This document shows positions 1 through 5,557 of a stretch of DNA of 8,635 bases, in pieces. This stretch comes from an uncultured Oscillospiraceae bacterium (GTDB lineage Bacteria > Bacillota > Clostridia > Oscillospirales > Oscillospiraceae). The notes under the pieces are model-generated. The model had not been told where the DNA came from. It did no database searches and saw nothing but the letters and a program-made list of their open reading frames with translations. The translations under genes and the position numbers were made by a program. The first letter of the stretch is position 1. Every line of letters begins with the position of its first letter. The stretch spans positions 1 to 8,635 of the forward strand of contig CANQKJ010000085.1 of the NCBI GenBank assembly GCA_947624465.1. Direction: 5' to 3'.

Positions 1-34
1 CCGCCGTGACCTGTTGAATGGCCTCAAAGGACAT
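1..34 (-). CDS. N-terminal fragment of an unidentified protein (possibly a V-type ATPase small subunit)
   Basis: Only eleven full codons lie inside the window, reading MSFEAIQQVTA. The ATG at 34-32 is preceded by a good ribosome binding site, GAGGTGAGG, about 3 to 4 bases upstream on the minus strand. A promoter lies further upstream at 112-140, so this looks like the first gene of a unit that continues to the left. The start resembles, from memory, the small stalk subunit at the head of clostridial V-type ATPase operons, which often begins with a similar AI-x-x-VT stretch. Eleven residues cannot prove that. The reading frame and start are well supported and the product is a guess. Confidence 0.45.
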   Translation of the reverse strand, partial: MSFEAIQQVTA

Positions 35-111
35 ATTCCTCACCTCGCTCTGATTGTCCTGCGATTTCTGTCAAGACGCGGGCAGCCAAAACCACCCCAA
101 GTCTAACGATG

Positions 112-140
112 ATTTTATCATAACGGCGGGACAGGTGCAA
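112..140 (-). promoter_or_regulatory. Probable SigA promoter for the leftward gene
   Basis: On the minus strand TTGCAC (140-135) and TAAAAT (117-112) are separated by exactly 17 bases. These match four of six and five of six bases of the SigA consensus. Transcription would begin near 105, giving a leader of about 70 bases before the ATG at 34. It lies just downstream of the terminator at 175-201, a sensible place for a new transcription unit. Confidence 0.55.
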
Positions 141-174
141 GCATTGTTTTCCTTTTTATCGGATTTTTGGGCGG

Positions 175-201
175 CAAAAAAGCGCCTGCGAAAGCAGGCG
201 C
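175..201 (-). terminator. Rho-independent terminator
   Basis: A perfect 8-bp GC-rich stem, GCGCCTGC with GCAGGCGC (182-189 and 194-201), closes a four-base loop. On the minus strand it is followed at once by six T residues. It would stop any leftward transcript that passes the tRNA terminator at 423-464, and it insulates the promoter at 112-140. What transcript it normally ends is not clear, because no gene lies between 202 and 461. Confidence 0.75.
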
Positions 202-205
202 GTAT

Positions 206-269
206 ACGGCCCATCCGGGCCGCGGCGAAGGCGGAAAACCGCGGTGACGAGGCTCGAACTCGCTTCCGC
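206..269. repeat. Hairpin repeat unit B (intergenic)
   Basis: The unit has two parts. The first hairpin has arms ACGGCCC and GGGCCG around ATCC (206-222) and continues into CGGCG. The second structure has outer arms GCGGAA (231-236) and TTCCGC (264-269). Both parts recur 115 bp away at 321-377 (unit A). Here the second structure encloses a copy of the T-arm of the nearby tRNA-Gly. No coding potential is seen. It resembles a dispersed palindromic intergenic element, but its copy number in the genome cannot be judged from one window. Confidence 0.5.
244..264 (-). repeat. Partial tRNA-Gly duplicate (T-arm plus three acceptor bases), att-like
   Basis: These 21 bases are identical to 470-490, which covers the T-stem, the TTCGAGC loop and the first three 3' acceptor bases of the intact tRNA-Gly, in the same orientation. 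The rest of a tRNA (D-arm, anticodon arm, CCA) is missing around this copy. A free-standing T-arm downstream of a tRNA is the usual footprint of tyrosine-recombinase integration or of a decayed duplicate. No integrase is present, so the origin is undecided. Confidence 0.55.
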
Positions 270-270
270 A

Positions 271-295
271 CCCCACAAAGCTGCGCTTTGCGGGG
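271..295. repeat. Intergenic hairpin
   Basis: CCCCACAAAG (271-280) and CTTTGCGGGG (286-295) form a 10-bp stem with one non-Watson-Crick position, which is a G-U pair in minus-strand RNA, around a five-base loop. No T-run follows on either strand, so it does not look like an intrinsic terminator. It lies between hairpin units A and B and may belong to the same intergenic element. Confidence 0.45.
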
Positions 296-320
296 GCCCC
301 GCGCCTTGGCTGTCTGTGGC

Positions 321-377
321 ACGGCCCTTCTGGGCCGCGGCGCAGGTGCGCCGGCGCAGGCGGAATTCACTTCCGCC
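321..377. repeat. Hairpin repeat unit A (intergenic)
   Basis: ACGGCCC (321-327) and GGGCCG (332-337) around the loop TTCT are followed by CGGCG. The second hairpin, GGCGGAA (359-365) with TTCCGCC (371-377), has a 7-bp stem and a five-base loop. It matches unit B (206-269) in order and orientation, but the second hairpin here is simple and does not contain the tRNA T-arm copy. Function is unknown. Confidence 0.5.
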
Positions 378-402
378 GAGCATATGTAATCAAAAAGGTG
401 GA

Positions 403-417
403 GCCGCCAACGGCGGC
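403..417. repeat. Short GC hairpin
   Basis: GCCGCC (403-408) and GGCGGC (412-417) flank a three-base loop. On the minus strand a T-run (TTTTT) follows only after six intervening bases, which is too far for a convincing terminator. It probably belongs to the structured intergenic stretch 202-424 downstream of the tRNA. Confidence 0.35.
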
Positions 418-422
418 GGAAC

Positions 423-464
423 CCAAATAAAAACTCCCATCCGAAGATGGGAGTTTTTATTTGG
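423..464 (-). terminator. Terminator of tRNA-Gly, 19-bp perfect stem with a UUCG loop
   Basis: Bases 423-441 and 446-464 are perfect inverted repeats around four bases. In minus-strand RNA the loop is UUCG closed by C-G, the very stable tetraloop class. A core of ACTCCCATC and GATGGGAGT is flanked by an A-rich 5' arm and a T-rich tail (TTTTTATTT), so it is a classic intrinsic terminator that could also act in the other direction. The outermost three pairs use the encoded CCA end of the tRNA. Confidence 0.9.
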
Positions 465-537
465 AGCGAGTGACGAGGCTCGAACTCGCTACCTCCACCT
501 TGGCAAGGTGGCGCTCTACCAGATGAGCTACACTCGC
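462..537 (-). tRNA. tRNA-Gly (anticodon GCC)
   Basis: The minus strand folds into a complete 76-base cloverleaf. The acceptor stem is GCGAGTG with CACTCGC, the discriminator base is U, and the CCA is encoded at 464-462. The D-arm stems are GCTC and GAGC. The anticodon stem CCACC/GGTGG holds the loop TTGCCAA, giving anticodon GCC, which reads GGC and GGU glycine codons. The variable loop is AGGTA. The T-stem GCGAG/CTCGT encloses TTCGAGC. It has its own strong promoter upstream (551-579) and an intrinsic terminator that begins at its CCA end, so it can be transcribed as a single-gene unit. Confidence 0.97.
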
Positions 538-550
538 GGGAACAAAGGGG

Positions 551-579
551 AGTGTACCAGAAAAACTCCCCCTTGTCAA
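551..579 (-). promoter_or_regulatory. SigA promoter of tRNA-Gly
   Basis: On the minus strand a perfect TTGACA (579-574) and TACACT (556-551) are separated by 17 bases. Transcription would begin near 544, about seven bases before the mature tRNA 5' end at 537. The -35 element lies inside the 13-bp palindrome CCCTTGACAAGGG and begins 11 bases past the stop codon of the lipoprotein gene. Confidence 0.85.
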
Positions 580-582
580 GGG
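561..582 (-). terminator. Weak possible terminator of the five-gene operon
   Basis: Eight bases after the lipoprotein stop codon the minus strand reads CCCTT-GAC-AAGGG, then GGAG and TTTTT. The stem is only five or six pairs and the T-run is displaced by four bases, so termination would be weak. It coincides with the -35 region of the tRNA-Gly promoter. No other terminator is visible for the upstream operon, so read-through into the tRNA is likely, with the strong hairpin at 423-464 as the final stop. Confidence 0.25.
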
Positions 583-589
583 CTAATTT

Positions 590-1726
590 TCACGACGCCT
601 CCGGCTCCGGCGGCCCGGAGGGCACGGGTTCCGGCTCCGGGCAGGGCGGATACAGCCCGGTATTCCACCGCCGGCCCAGCGCCGTCATGCCCTGGTCGGT
701 GTAGAGAAGCCGCGCCGGCTCCTCCTCCGGGTCGGCGGGCGGGATCAGTCCCTGCGCCGGCAAGTGCCGGTATCCCTCCGGCGTGTCCACCATGAGCCAG
801 AGGGAGCCGTCCTCTCCCAGCACGGGGAGGGCCTCCACCCCGCACCGGCGGCACAGATACTCCATGGCCAGGATCAACCCCCTGTCGGAGACCGGCTCTC
901 CGGCCAGGGCGGCCAGGGCCAGCGTGGAGCCGTCCTCCTCATAGGCGGCGGTGCCCCGCAGAAGGGCGGCCAGTTCCTCCAGGGTATAGCCCTCCCCGGC
1001 GGGCGGATGGGCCTCCAGCAGGGCGGAGGCGGCCTCCTCCAGGCGGGCGGCGTAGTCCCCGCTCCCCTCCGGAGGCTCTTCCCACCGGAGGGCGATCTCA
1101 AGGATGCGGCGGGGTCCTGTCTCGGGATAGAAGGCGGCCTCAAGGGCGGGGGGTTCCCGGTCGCTCCGGGCGGGGTCGCCGTACCAGGCGAGCCGGAACA
1201 GCTCGTCCACCAGGCCGGCGTCCCCGGTAAAGCCGGACAGCAGCAGCGCCGCCCCGCTCTCCCGCTCCGCCGCCATCCGCCCCAGCTCGGCGCTCAGTCC
1301 GGCCTGTCCGAAGACGGTGCGGATGGCGTCCGCCTCCTGGGCAGTGCGGGCATAGGCGAGGCGCACCTCCACCTCGTAATAGGTGAGGATGCGGGTGACG
1401 GTATAGGTCAGGCTCCGCACGGTGTAGGCGGCCAGGGGGTCCCGCTCCGTCACCTGTTCCCTGGCCCGCTCCAGGTCGGCCTCCACCTCGCCGGCGTAGT
1501 TATAGAGGCGGATGGCCCCGGCGGCGCTGTGCTCGTTCACATAGTACAGCAGGGCGTTGACCAGGGCCTGATAGGTCTCCACCCGGAGGGTGGAGTCCTC
1601 CTCCACCACGGGGTAGTCCACATGGGTCTCGGAGCCGGACCAGGTGCGCTCCAGCATGGCGGCGCAGCCGGTCAGCGGCAGACAGACCGCCAGCAGCAGC
1701 GCCAGCGCGGGGATGATCCTCTTCAC
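590..1726 (-). CDS. Putative lipoprotein with a degenerate transglutaminase-like C-terminal region
   Basis: The 378-residue product starts at a GTG (1726-1724) with AGGAGG eight bases upstream. Residues 1-21 form a lipoprotein signal: charged KR, a hydrophobic stretch, then the lipobox LTGC with Cys21 as the predicted lipidated residue. The protein is therefore expected on the outer face of the membrane. Residues 50-250 are acidic and mainly helical and I do not recognise them. Residues 262-325 resemble the core of transglutaminase-like proteins, which normally read VC-x-GYA, then HAWN and W-x-x-VD. Here the Cys position aligns with Ser280 and the His position with Ser308, so peptidase or transferase activity is unlikely. 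The tail (358-378) is rich in Pro and Glu. It is the last gene of the operon, 36 bp after the YitT-like gene. The lipoprotein call is firm and the fold is tentative. Confidence 0.8.
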   Translation of the reverse strand: MKRIIPALALLLAVCLPLTGCAAMLERTWSGSETHVDYPVVEEDSTLRVETYQALVNALLYYVNEHSAAGAIRLYNYAGEVEADLERAREQVTERDPLAAYTVRSLTYTVTRILTYYEVEVRLAYARTAQEADAIRTVFGQAGLSAELGRMAAERESGAALLLSGFTGDAGLVDELFRLAWYGDPARSDREPPALEAAFYPETGPRRILEIALRWEEPPEGSGDYAARLEEAASALLEAHPPAGEGYTLEELAALLRGTAAYEEDGSTLALAALAGEPVSDRGLILAMEYLCRRCGVEALPVLGEDGSLWLMVDTPEGYRHLPAQGLIPPADPEEEPARLLYTDQGMTALGRRWNTGLYPPCPEPEPVPSGPPEPEAS

Positions 1727-1762
1727 GGCTCGCGCCTCCTCTCCTGGGGAGTGAAAACGGAC

Positions 1763-2635
1763 TTACAGATCGTCCTTTTTGTAGTCCCGGAAGCCCTCTC
1801 CCAACACCTCATGGGCGTTGCAGACGATGAGGAAGGCGTCCGGGTCGATCTCCTTCACGGCGGCCTTGATGGCGGCGATCTCCCGCTGCTTGAAGGCGCA
1901 CATGAGCACGTTTTTTTCACGGCCGGTGTAGCCGCCCTTGCCGGGGAGGATGGTGACCCCCCGGTCCAGATCGCTGACGATGGCGCGGGCGATGGCCTCG
2001 TTCCGGTCGCTGATGATATAGGCCACCTTGGCGGTGTCGATGCCGTAAAGCACCCCGTCCATGACGATGGTGGAGATATACAGGGCCACCAGACCGTAGA
2101 GGGCGGCCTCCAGGGTGCGGAAGGTAAGGGCCACCGTCAGGATCACCGCCAGATCGATGCCCAGCAGCAGCCTTCCCATGGGCAGCCAGGCCAGCTTCAG
2201 CTTCAGTAGCCGGGCCAGCAGGTCGGTGCCGCCGGTGGTGGCCCCCTGCTGGAACACCAGCCCCAGGGACAACCCCAGCAGCAGGCCGCCGAAGATACAG
2301 GCCAGCAGAGGTTCCATGGGCTGCCAGTCCCACAGGGGGGTGAGCACGTCGATGAACACCGAGGACAGGAACATGGCGTACAGGGAGGACACCAGCAGCC
2401 GCCCGCCGATGAACTTCCACCCCAGCAGGAACAGGGGGATGTTCAGCACGATGACGGTGACGCCGATGGGGGCGGCGGGAAGGAATCGGTTGACGATCTG
2501 AGCCAGACCGGTGACCCCTCCGAAGGCGATGCCGTTGGGGTCATAGCACCACACGAAGCCCAGGGCGTAGATGAACGAGGCCGCCGCGATGATCAGGGCG
2601 GGCGCGATATACTGTTTCCACACAGAATGGTCCAT
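1763..2635 (-). CDS. YitT family membrane protein (DUF161 and DUF2179)
   Basis: The 290-residue protein begins at the ATG at 2635, which has GGAGG four bases upstream. An upstream in-frame ATG at 2731 would add 32 polar residues, lies inside the preceding gene and has the wrong character for the family. Residues 11-196 hold about six hydrophobic segments (near 11-30, 57-75, 80-97, 108-128, 156-172 and 178-196). The family signatures are present: NGIAFGGVTGLAQI (34-47) and QQGATTGGTDLLAR (129-142). Residues about 203-285 form the soluble C-terminal DUF2179 domain, a ferredoxin-like fold seen in this family. The length matches YitT proteins, common in Firmicutes, whose transport substrate is not established. 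It follows the LUD gene by 29 bp and shares its transcript. Confidence 0.93.
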   Translation of the reverse strand: MDHSVWKQYIAPALIIAAASFIYALGFVWCYDPNGIAFGGVTGLAQIVNRFLPAAPIGVTVIVLNIPLFLLGWKFIGGRLLVSSLYAMFLSSVFIDVLTPLWDWQPMEPLLACIFGGLLLGLSLGLVFQQGATTGGTDLLARLLKLKLAWLPMGRLLLGIDLAVILTVALTFRTLEAALYGLVALYISTIVMDGVLYGIDTAKVAYIISDRNEAIARAIVSDLDRGVTILPGKGGYTGREKNVLMCAFKQREIAAIKAAVKEIDPDAFLIVCNAHEVLGEGFRDYKKDDL

Positions 2636-2664
2636 ACTGCCTCCGTTGGCACTGAAAATCTGCC

Positions 2665-3255
2665 TCAGTAGCCCAGCTCCTGGTCGATGAGGACCACCTC
2701 GGCCCGCTTGACGCCGTTGGGCTTCTTCCACAGCACGGTGAGCGCCCTGCAGATGCGCTCGGGGCTGTCGCAGTCATAGCATTTGTCGCCCTTCACGGCG
2801 CAGGGGGTCCTGCGGCCCAGCCGCTGGGCGTTCTTTGGGGACGCGATGTTCCGCGCCCGCCACAGAGCGCCATCGTAGTCGGGGGCGATCTTGTTCCGGC
2901 CCACCACCAGGTACAGCTCGTCATGGCCGAAGATGGTGGAGCAGACCCGGTTGCCGGTGCCGTCGATGTTGACGATCTCGCCGGTCTCGGCGATGCCGTT
3001 CACCGAGCAGAGGTACGCCTGGGTGAAGGCGGCCTTCTCGACAGGGTCCCCCTGCCAGTGGCTCACCACGGTGGAGCGCTCCCCCAGCCGGTCCATCAGC
3101 CCCATCTCGGACAGGGTCATGGAGCCGCCGTAGCCCACCGTTTTGCCCGCCAGCTTCTCCAGCAGGTAACCGGTCGCCTCCGCCGCCGTGTCAAAGCAGG
3201 ACACGTCGAAGCCGTTCCGCTCCAGATTGCCTTTCAGTTTCTCAAAGTTTGCCAT
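2665..3255 (-). CDS. LUD domain protein (LutC/YkgG-like, DUF162) with a cysteine cluster
   Basis: The 196-residue cytoplasmic protein starts at the ATG at 3255 with AAGGAGCG upstream, about 10 bases away. The LUD fold covers most of the chain, with the glycine-rich VGYGGSMTLSEMGL (40-53) and VNIDGTGNRV (95-104) motifs typical of the LutC/YkgG family. The C-terminal part holds four cysteines in C-x6-C-x2-C-x6-C spacing (152, 159, 162 and 169), ending CDSPERICR. This is common in clostridial stand-alone members and fits an iron-sulfur or zinc site. LutC works with LutA and LutB in lactate oxidation in Bacillus, but neither partner is here, so a lactate role cannot be assumed. The gene sits 21 bp after the topoisomerase A subunit gene in the same operon. 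Confidence 0.88.
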   Translation of the reverse strand: MANFEKLKGNLERNGFDVSCFDTAAEATGYLLEKLAGKTVGYGGSMTLSEMGLMDRLGERSTVVSHWQGDPVEKAAFTQAYLCSVNGIAETGEIVNIDGTGNRVCSTIFGHDELYLVVGRNKIAPDYDGALWRARNIASPKNAQRLGRRTPCAVKGDKCYDCDSPERICRALTVLWKKPNGVKRAEVVLIDQELGY

Positions 3256-3276
3256 ATGTGACGCGCTCCTTCCATA

Positions 3277-5535
3277 TTATGTGTTCCCCAGGGTGAGCTG
3301 TTCCTCCCCCCGGTCCTCCTCCTTCAGCAGGGCCCCGGCGATGGGCAGGGACCGGGCCCGGTACCGGGCGGCGTTGACGATGGCGGTGTCCTCCAGAGGC
3401 AGGGCCCGCTCCACCCGGTACTTGGGTTTCAGGGTCATCACATTGACCCCCTGGGTGTTCCGGGTGGTCTTGGGGTTGAGGGAGGCGGTGTGGAACACCA
3501 CGCAGCGGCCCTCAGTGGAGACGACCGCCATCTCCCGGTCCTCGGCGAGCAGGGCGGCGGACACCAGAGGCGACTTGTCCGAATAGGCCCCGGTGAGCTT
3601 CCGCCGGTTGGAGGTGGTGGCGTAGGCGGACAGCTCCACCCGCGCCGCCTTGCCGTTCTCAAAGAAGAACAGCAGGTGGGCGGAGTAGTCCCCGGGGGCG
3701 CAGGCCCACACGAACCTCTCGTCCGCTTCCATGCCCAGCCTGGTGGGGAGGTAGTCCCCCAGCACGCTGGCCTTGGCGTCCTCGAAGTCGCTGAGGCGGG
3801 TCTTGTAACACTGCTGCCGGTCGGTGAACACCAGCAACTCGTCGGCGCTGTTCCCCTCCCACTGGAGGAAGGGGCCGTCCCCCTCCTTGTACTTCTGCTC
3901 GCCGGACATCCGCAGGGACAGGGGGGTGATCTTTTTCAGGTAGCCCTCTTTGGAGATGAATACGTTCACCGGGTAGGCGGGGGCCTCCTCCGCGGCGGCC
4001 TTCTCCTCCTCCACCGCCTGCTGGTACTCGTAGACGATCTCGGTGCGGCGGGGGACGGCGTACTTCTTCTTCACGTTCTCCAGCTCGGCGGTGATGATGG
4101 CCTTGATGCGCTTCGGAGAGTTGATGATGTCTTTCAAATCGGCGATCTCCCCCTCCAGGGCGGAGACCTCCTCGGTGCGCTTGAGGATATACTCCTTGTT
4201 GATGTTCCGCAGGCGGATATCCGCCACGAACTCGGCCTGGACCTGGTCGATGCCGAAGCCGATGATCAGGTTGGGGACCACCTCCTCGTCGGACTCGGTC
4301 TCCCGGATGATCTTGATGGCCTTGTCGATGTCCAGCAGGATGCGCCGCAGGCCCTTCAAAAGGTGGAGCTTCTCCTCTTTCTTCTTGCATACGAAATAGG
4401 TGCGCCGCCGTACGCCGTCCATCCGCCAGGCGGTCCACTCGTCCAAAATCTCCGCCACCCCCATGACCCTCGGCATACCGGCAATGAGGATGTTGAAGTT
4501 GCAGGAGAAGGCGTCCTGGAGGGGGGTGGCCTGGAACAGCCGGGCCATGAGCTTGTCGGGGTCGGCCCCCCGCTTCAGGTCGATGGTCAGCTTCAGGCCG
4601 TTCAGGTCGGTCTCGTCCCGCATATCGGCGATCTCTTTGATCCTGCCCGCCTTGACCAGCTCGGCCACCTTGTCCAGGATGGCCTCCGCCGTGGCGGTGT
4701 AGGGGATCTCATAGATCTCGATGAGGTTCTCCTCTTTCACGTACCGCCATTTGGCCCGCAGCTTAAAGCTGCCCCGGCCGGTGCGGTATATCTCCGCCAG
4801 GGCCGCCCCGTCGTACAGGATCTGTCCGCCGGTGGAGAAGTCCGGGGCCTTCAGGATGCCCATCAGGTCCACGCCGGGGTCCTTCATATAGGCGATGGCG
4901 GCGTCGCACACCTCCCCCAGGTTGAACCCGCACAGGTTGGAGGCCATGCCCACGGCGATGCCCTGGTTGGCCGCCACCAGCACGTTGGGGAAGGTGGTGG
5001 GCAGCAGGGTGGGCTCCATCAGCTTGCCGTCGTAGTTGGGCACGAAGTCCACCGCGTCCTGGTCGATGTCCCGGAACAGCTCGGCGCAGATGGGGTCCAG
5101 GCGCACCTCCGTGTACCGGGAGGCCGCCCAGGCCATGTCCCTTGAGTACACCTTTCCGAAGTTGCCCTTGGAGTCGACGAGCGGGTGGAGCAGGGCGCCG
5201 TAGCCCCGGCTCAGGCGGACCATGGTGTCGTAGATGGCGGCGTCCCCGTGGGGGTTCAGCTTCATGGTAGCCCCCACCACGTTGGCGCTCTTGGTGCGGG
5301 GCTTGGTGAGCAGGCCCATGTCGTACATGGTGTAGAGCAGCTTCCGGTGGGAGGGCTTGAAGCCGTCGATCTCCGGGATGGCCCGGGACACGATGACGCT
5401 CATGGCGTAGGGCATGAAGTTCAGCTCCAGCGTCTCGGTGATGGGCTGCTCCAGCATTTGGGCCCGCAGGCCCATGACGTTGGTAGTATCCACTTTTTTG
5501 GGCCCGGATTGCTCGGGAGGCTTTTTCCTTGCCAT
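3277..5535 (-). CDS. DNA topoisomerase (ATP-hydrolysing), A subunit, divergent ParC/GyrA-like
   Basis: The 752-residue protein is the DNA-cleaving subunit of a type IIA topoisomerase. Catalytic Tyr141 lies in AASRYTEVR after Arg140, and the DNA-bending Ile193 is in QGIAVGMASN. The winged-helix and tower domains span roughly residues 35-380, followed by a coiled-coil and gate region to about 500. The C-terminal part (520-745) is a degenerate beta-pinwheel without a canonical GyrA box (QRRGGKG), which argues for a decatenating topo IV-like role over supercoiling. Oddities are RAIPEIDGFKP (51-61), one residue shorter than the usual RALPDVRDGLKP, and NPHGDAAIYDT (94-104), where His78 and Ser83 of E. 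coli GyrA become Asn94 and Ala99. AAGGA lies nine bases before the ATG. It follows the B-subunit gene by 22 bp. The enzyme class is sure and the parC name is not. Confidence 0.93.
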   Translation of the reverse strand: MARKKPPEQSGPKKVDTTNVMGLRAQMLEQPITETLELNFMPYAMSVIVSRAIPEIDGFKPSHRKLLYTMYDMGLLTKPRTKSANVVGATMKLNPHGDAAIYDTMVRLSRGYGALLHPLVDSKGNFGKVYSRDMAWAASRYTEVRLDPICAELFRDIDQDAVDFVPNYDGKLMEPTLLPTTFPNVLVAANQGIAVGMASNLCGFNLGEVCDAAIAYMKDPGVDLMGILKAPDFSTGGQILYDGAALAEIYRTGRGSFKLRAKWRYVKEENLIEIYEIPYTATAEAILDKVAELVKAGRIKEIADMRDETDLNGLKLTIDLKRGADPDKLMARLFQATPLQDAFSCNFNILIAGMPRVMGVAEILDEWTAWRMDGVRRRTYFVCKKKEEKLHLLKGLRRILLDIDKAIKIIRETESDEEVVPNLIIGFGIDQVQAEFVADIRLRNINKEYILKRTEEVSALEGEIADLKDIINSPKRIKAIITAELENVKKKYAVPRRTEIVYEYQQAVEEEKAAAEEAPAYPVNVFISKEGYLKKITPLSLRMSGEQKYKEGDGPFLQWEGNSADELLVFTDRQQCYKTRLSDFEDAKASVLGDYLPTRLGMEADERFVWACAPGDYSAHLLFFFENGKAARVELSAYATTSNRRKLTGAYSDKSPLVSAALLAEDREMAVVSTEGRCVVFHTASLNPKTTRNTQGVNVMTLKPKYRVERALPLEDTAIVNAARYRARSLPIAGALLKEEDRGEEQLTLGNT

Positions 5536-5557
5536 TCAGTTCAGTCCTTGTCAGATA

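Noticed and set aside
236..305. A functional second tRNA around the T-arm copy
   Set aside because: No D-arm or anticodon arm can be drawn, the space for the body is about eight bases short, a strong unrelated hairpin (271-295) fills it, and there is no CCA.
54..389. Short open frames on both strands in the 54-389 intergenic region
   Set aside because: They run through terminator hairpins, the minus-strand promoter and the tRNA-like repeat, and have no convincing ribosome binding sites.
202..424. CRISPR array in the hairpin-rich region
   Set aside because: There are only two imperfect units 115 bp apart, no regular spacers and no cas genes nearby.
764..2209. 481-codon plus-strand open frame across the lipoprotein and YitT genes
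   Set aside because: It spans two genes and their gap on the other strand, and its product is a Gly/Gln/Val-rich shadow without family features.
2636..2731. Upstream ATG extension of the YitT gene
   Set aside because: The 32 extra residues overlap the end of the LUD gene, lack hydrophobic character and do not fit the family. The ATG at 2635 has its own GGAGG.
3490..5145. 551-codon plus-strand open frame antisense to the topoisomerase A subunit gene
   Set aside because: It has the same biased composition and no recognisable domain or ribosome binding site, while the opposite strand encodes catalytic-Tyr and other GyrA/ParC motifs.
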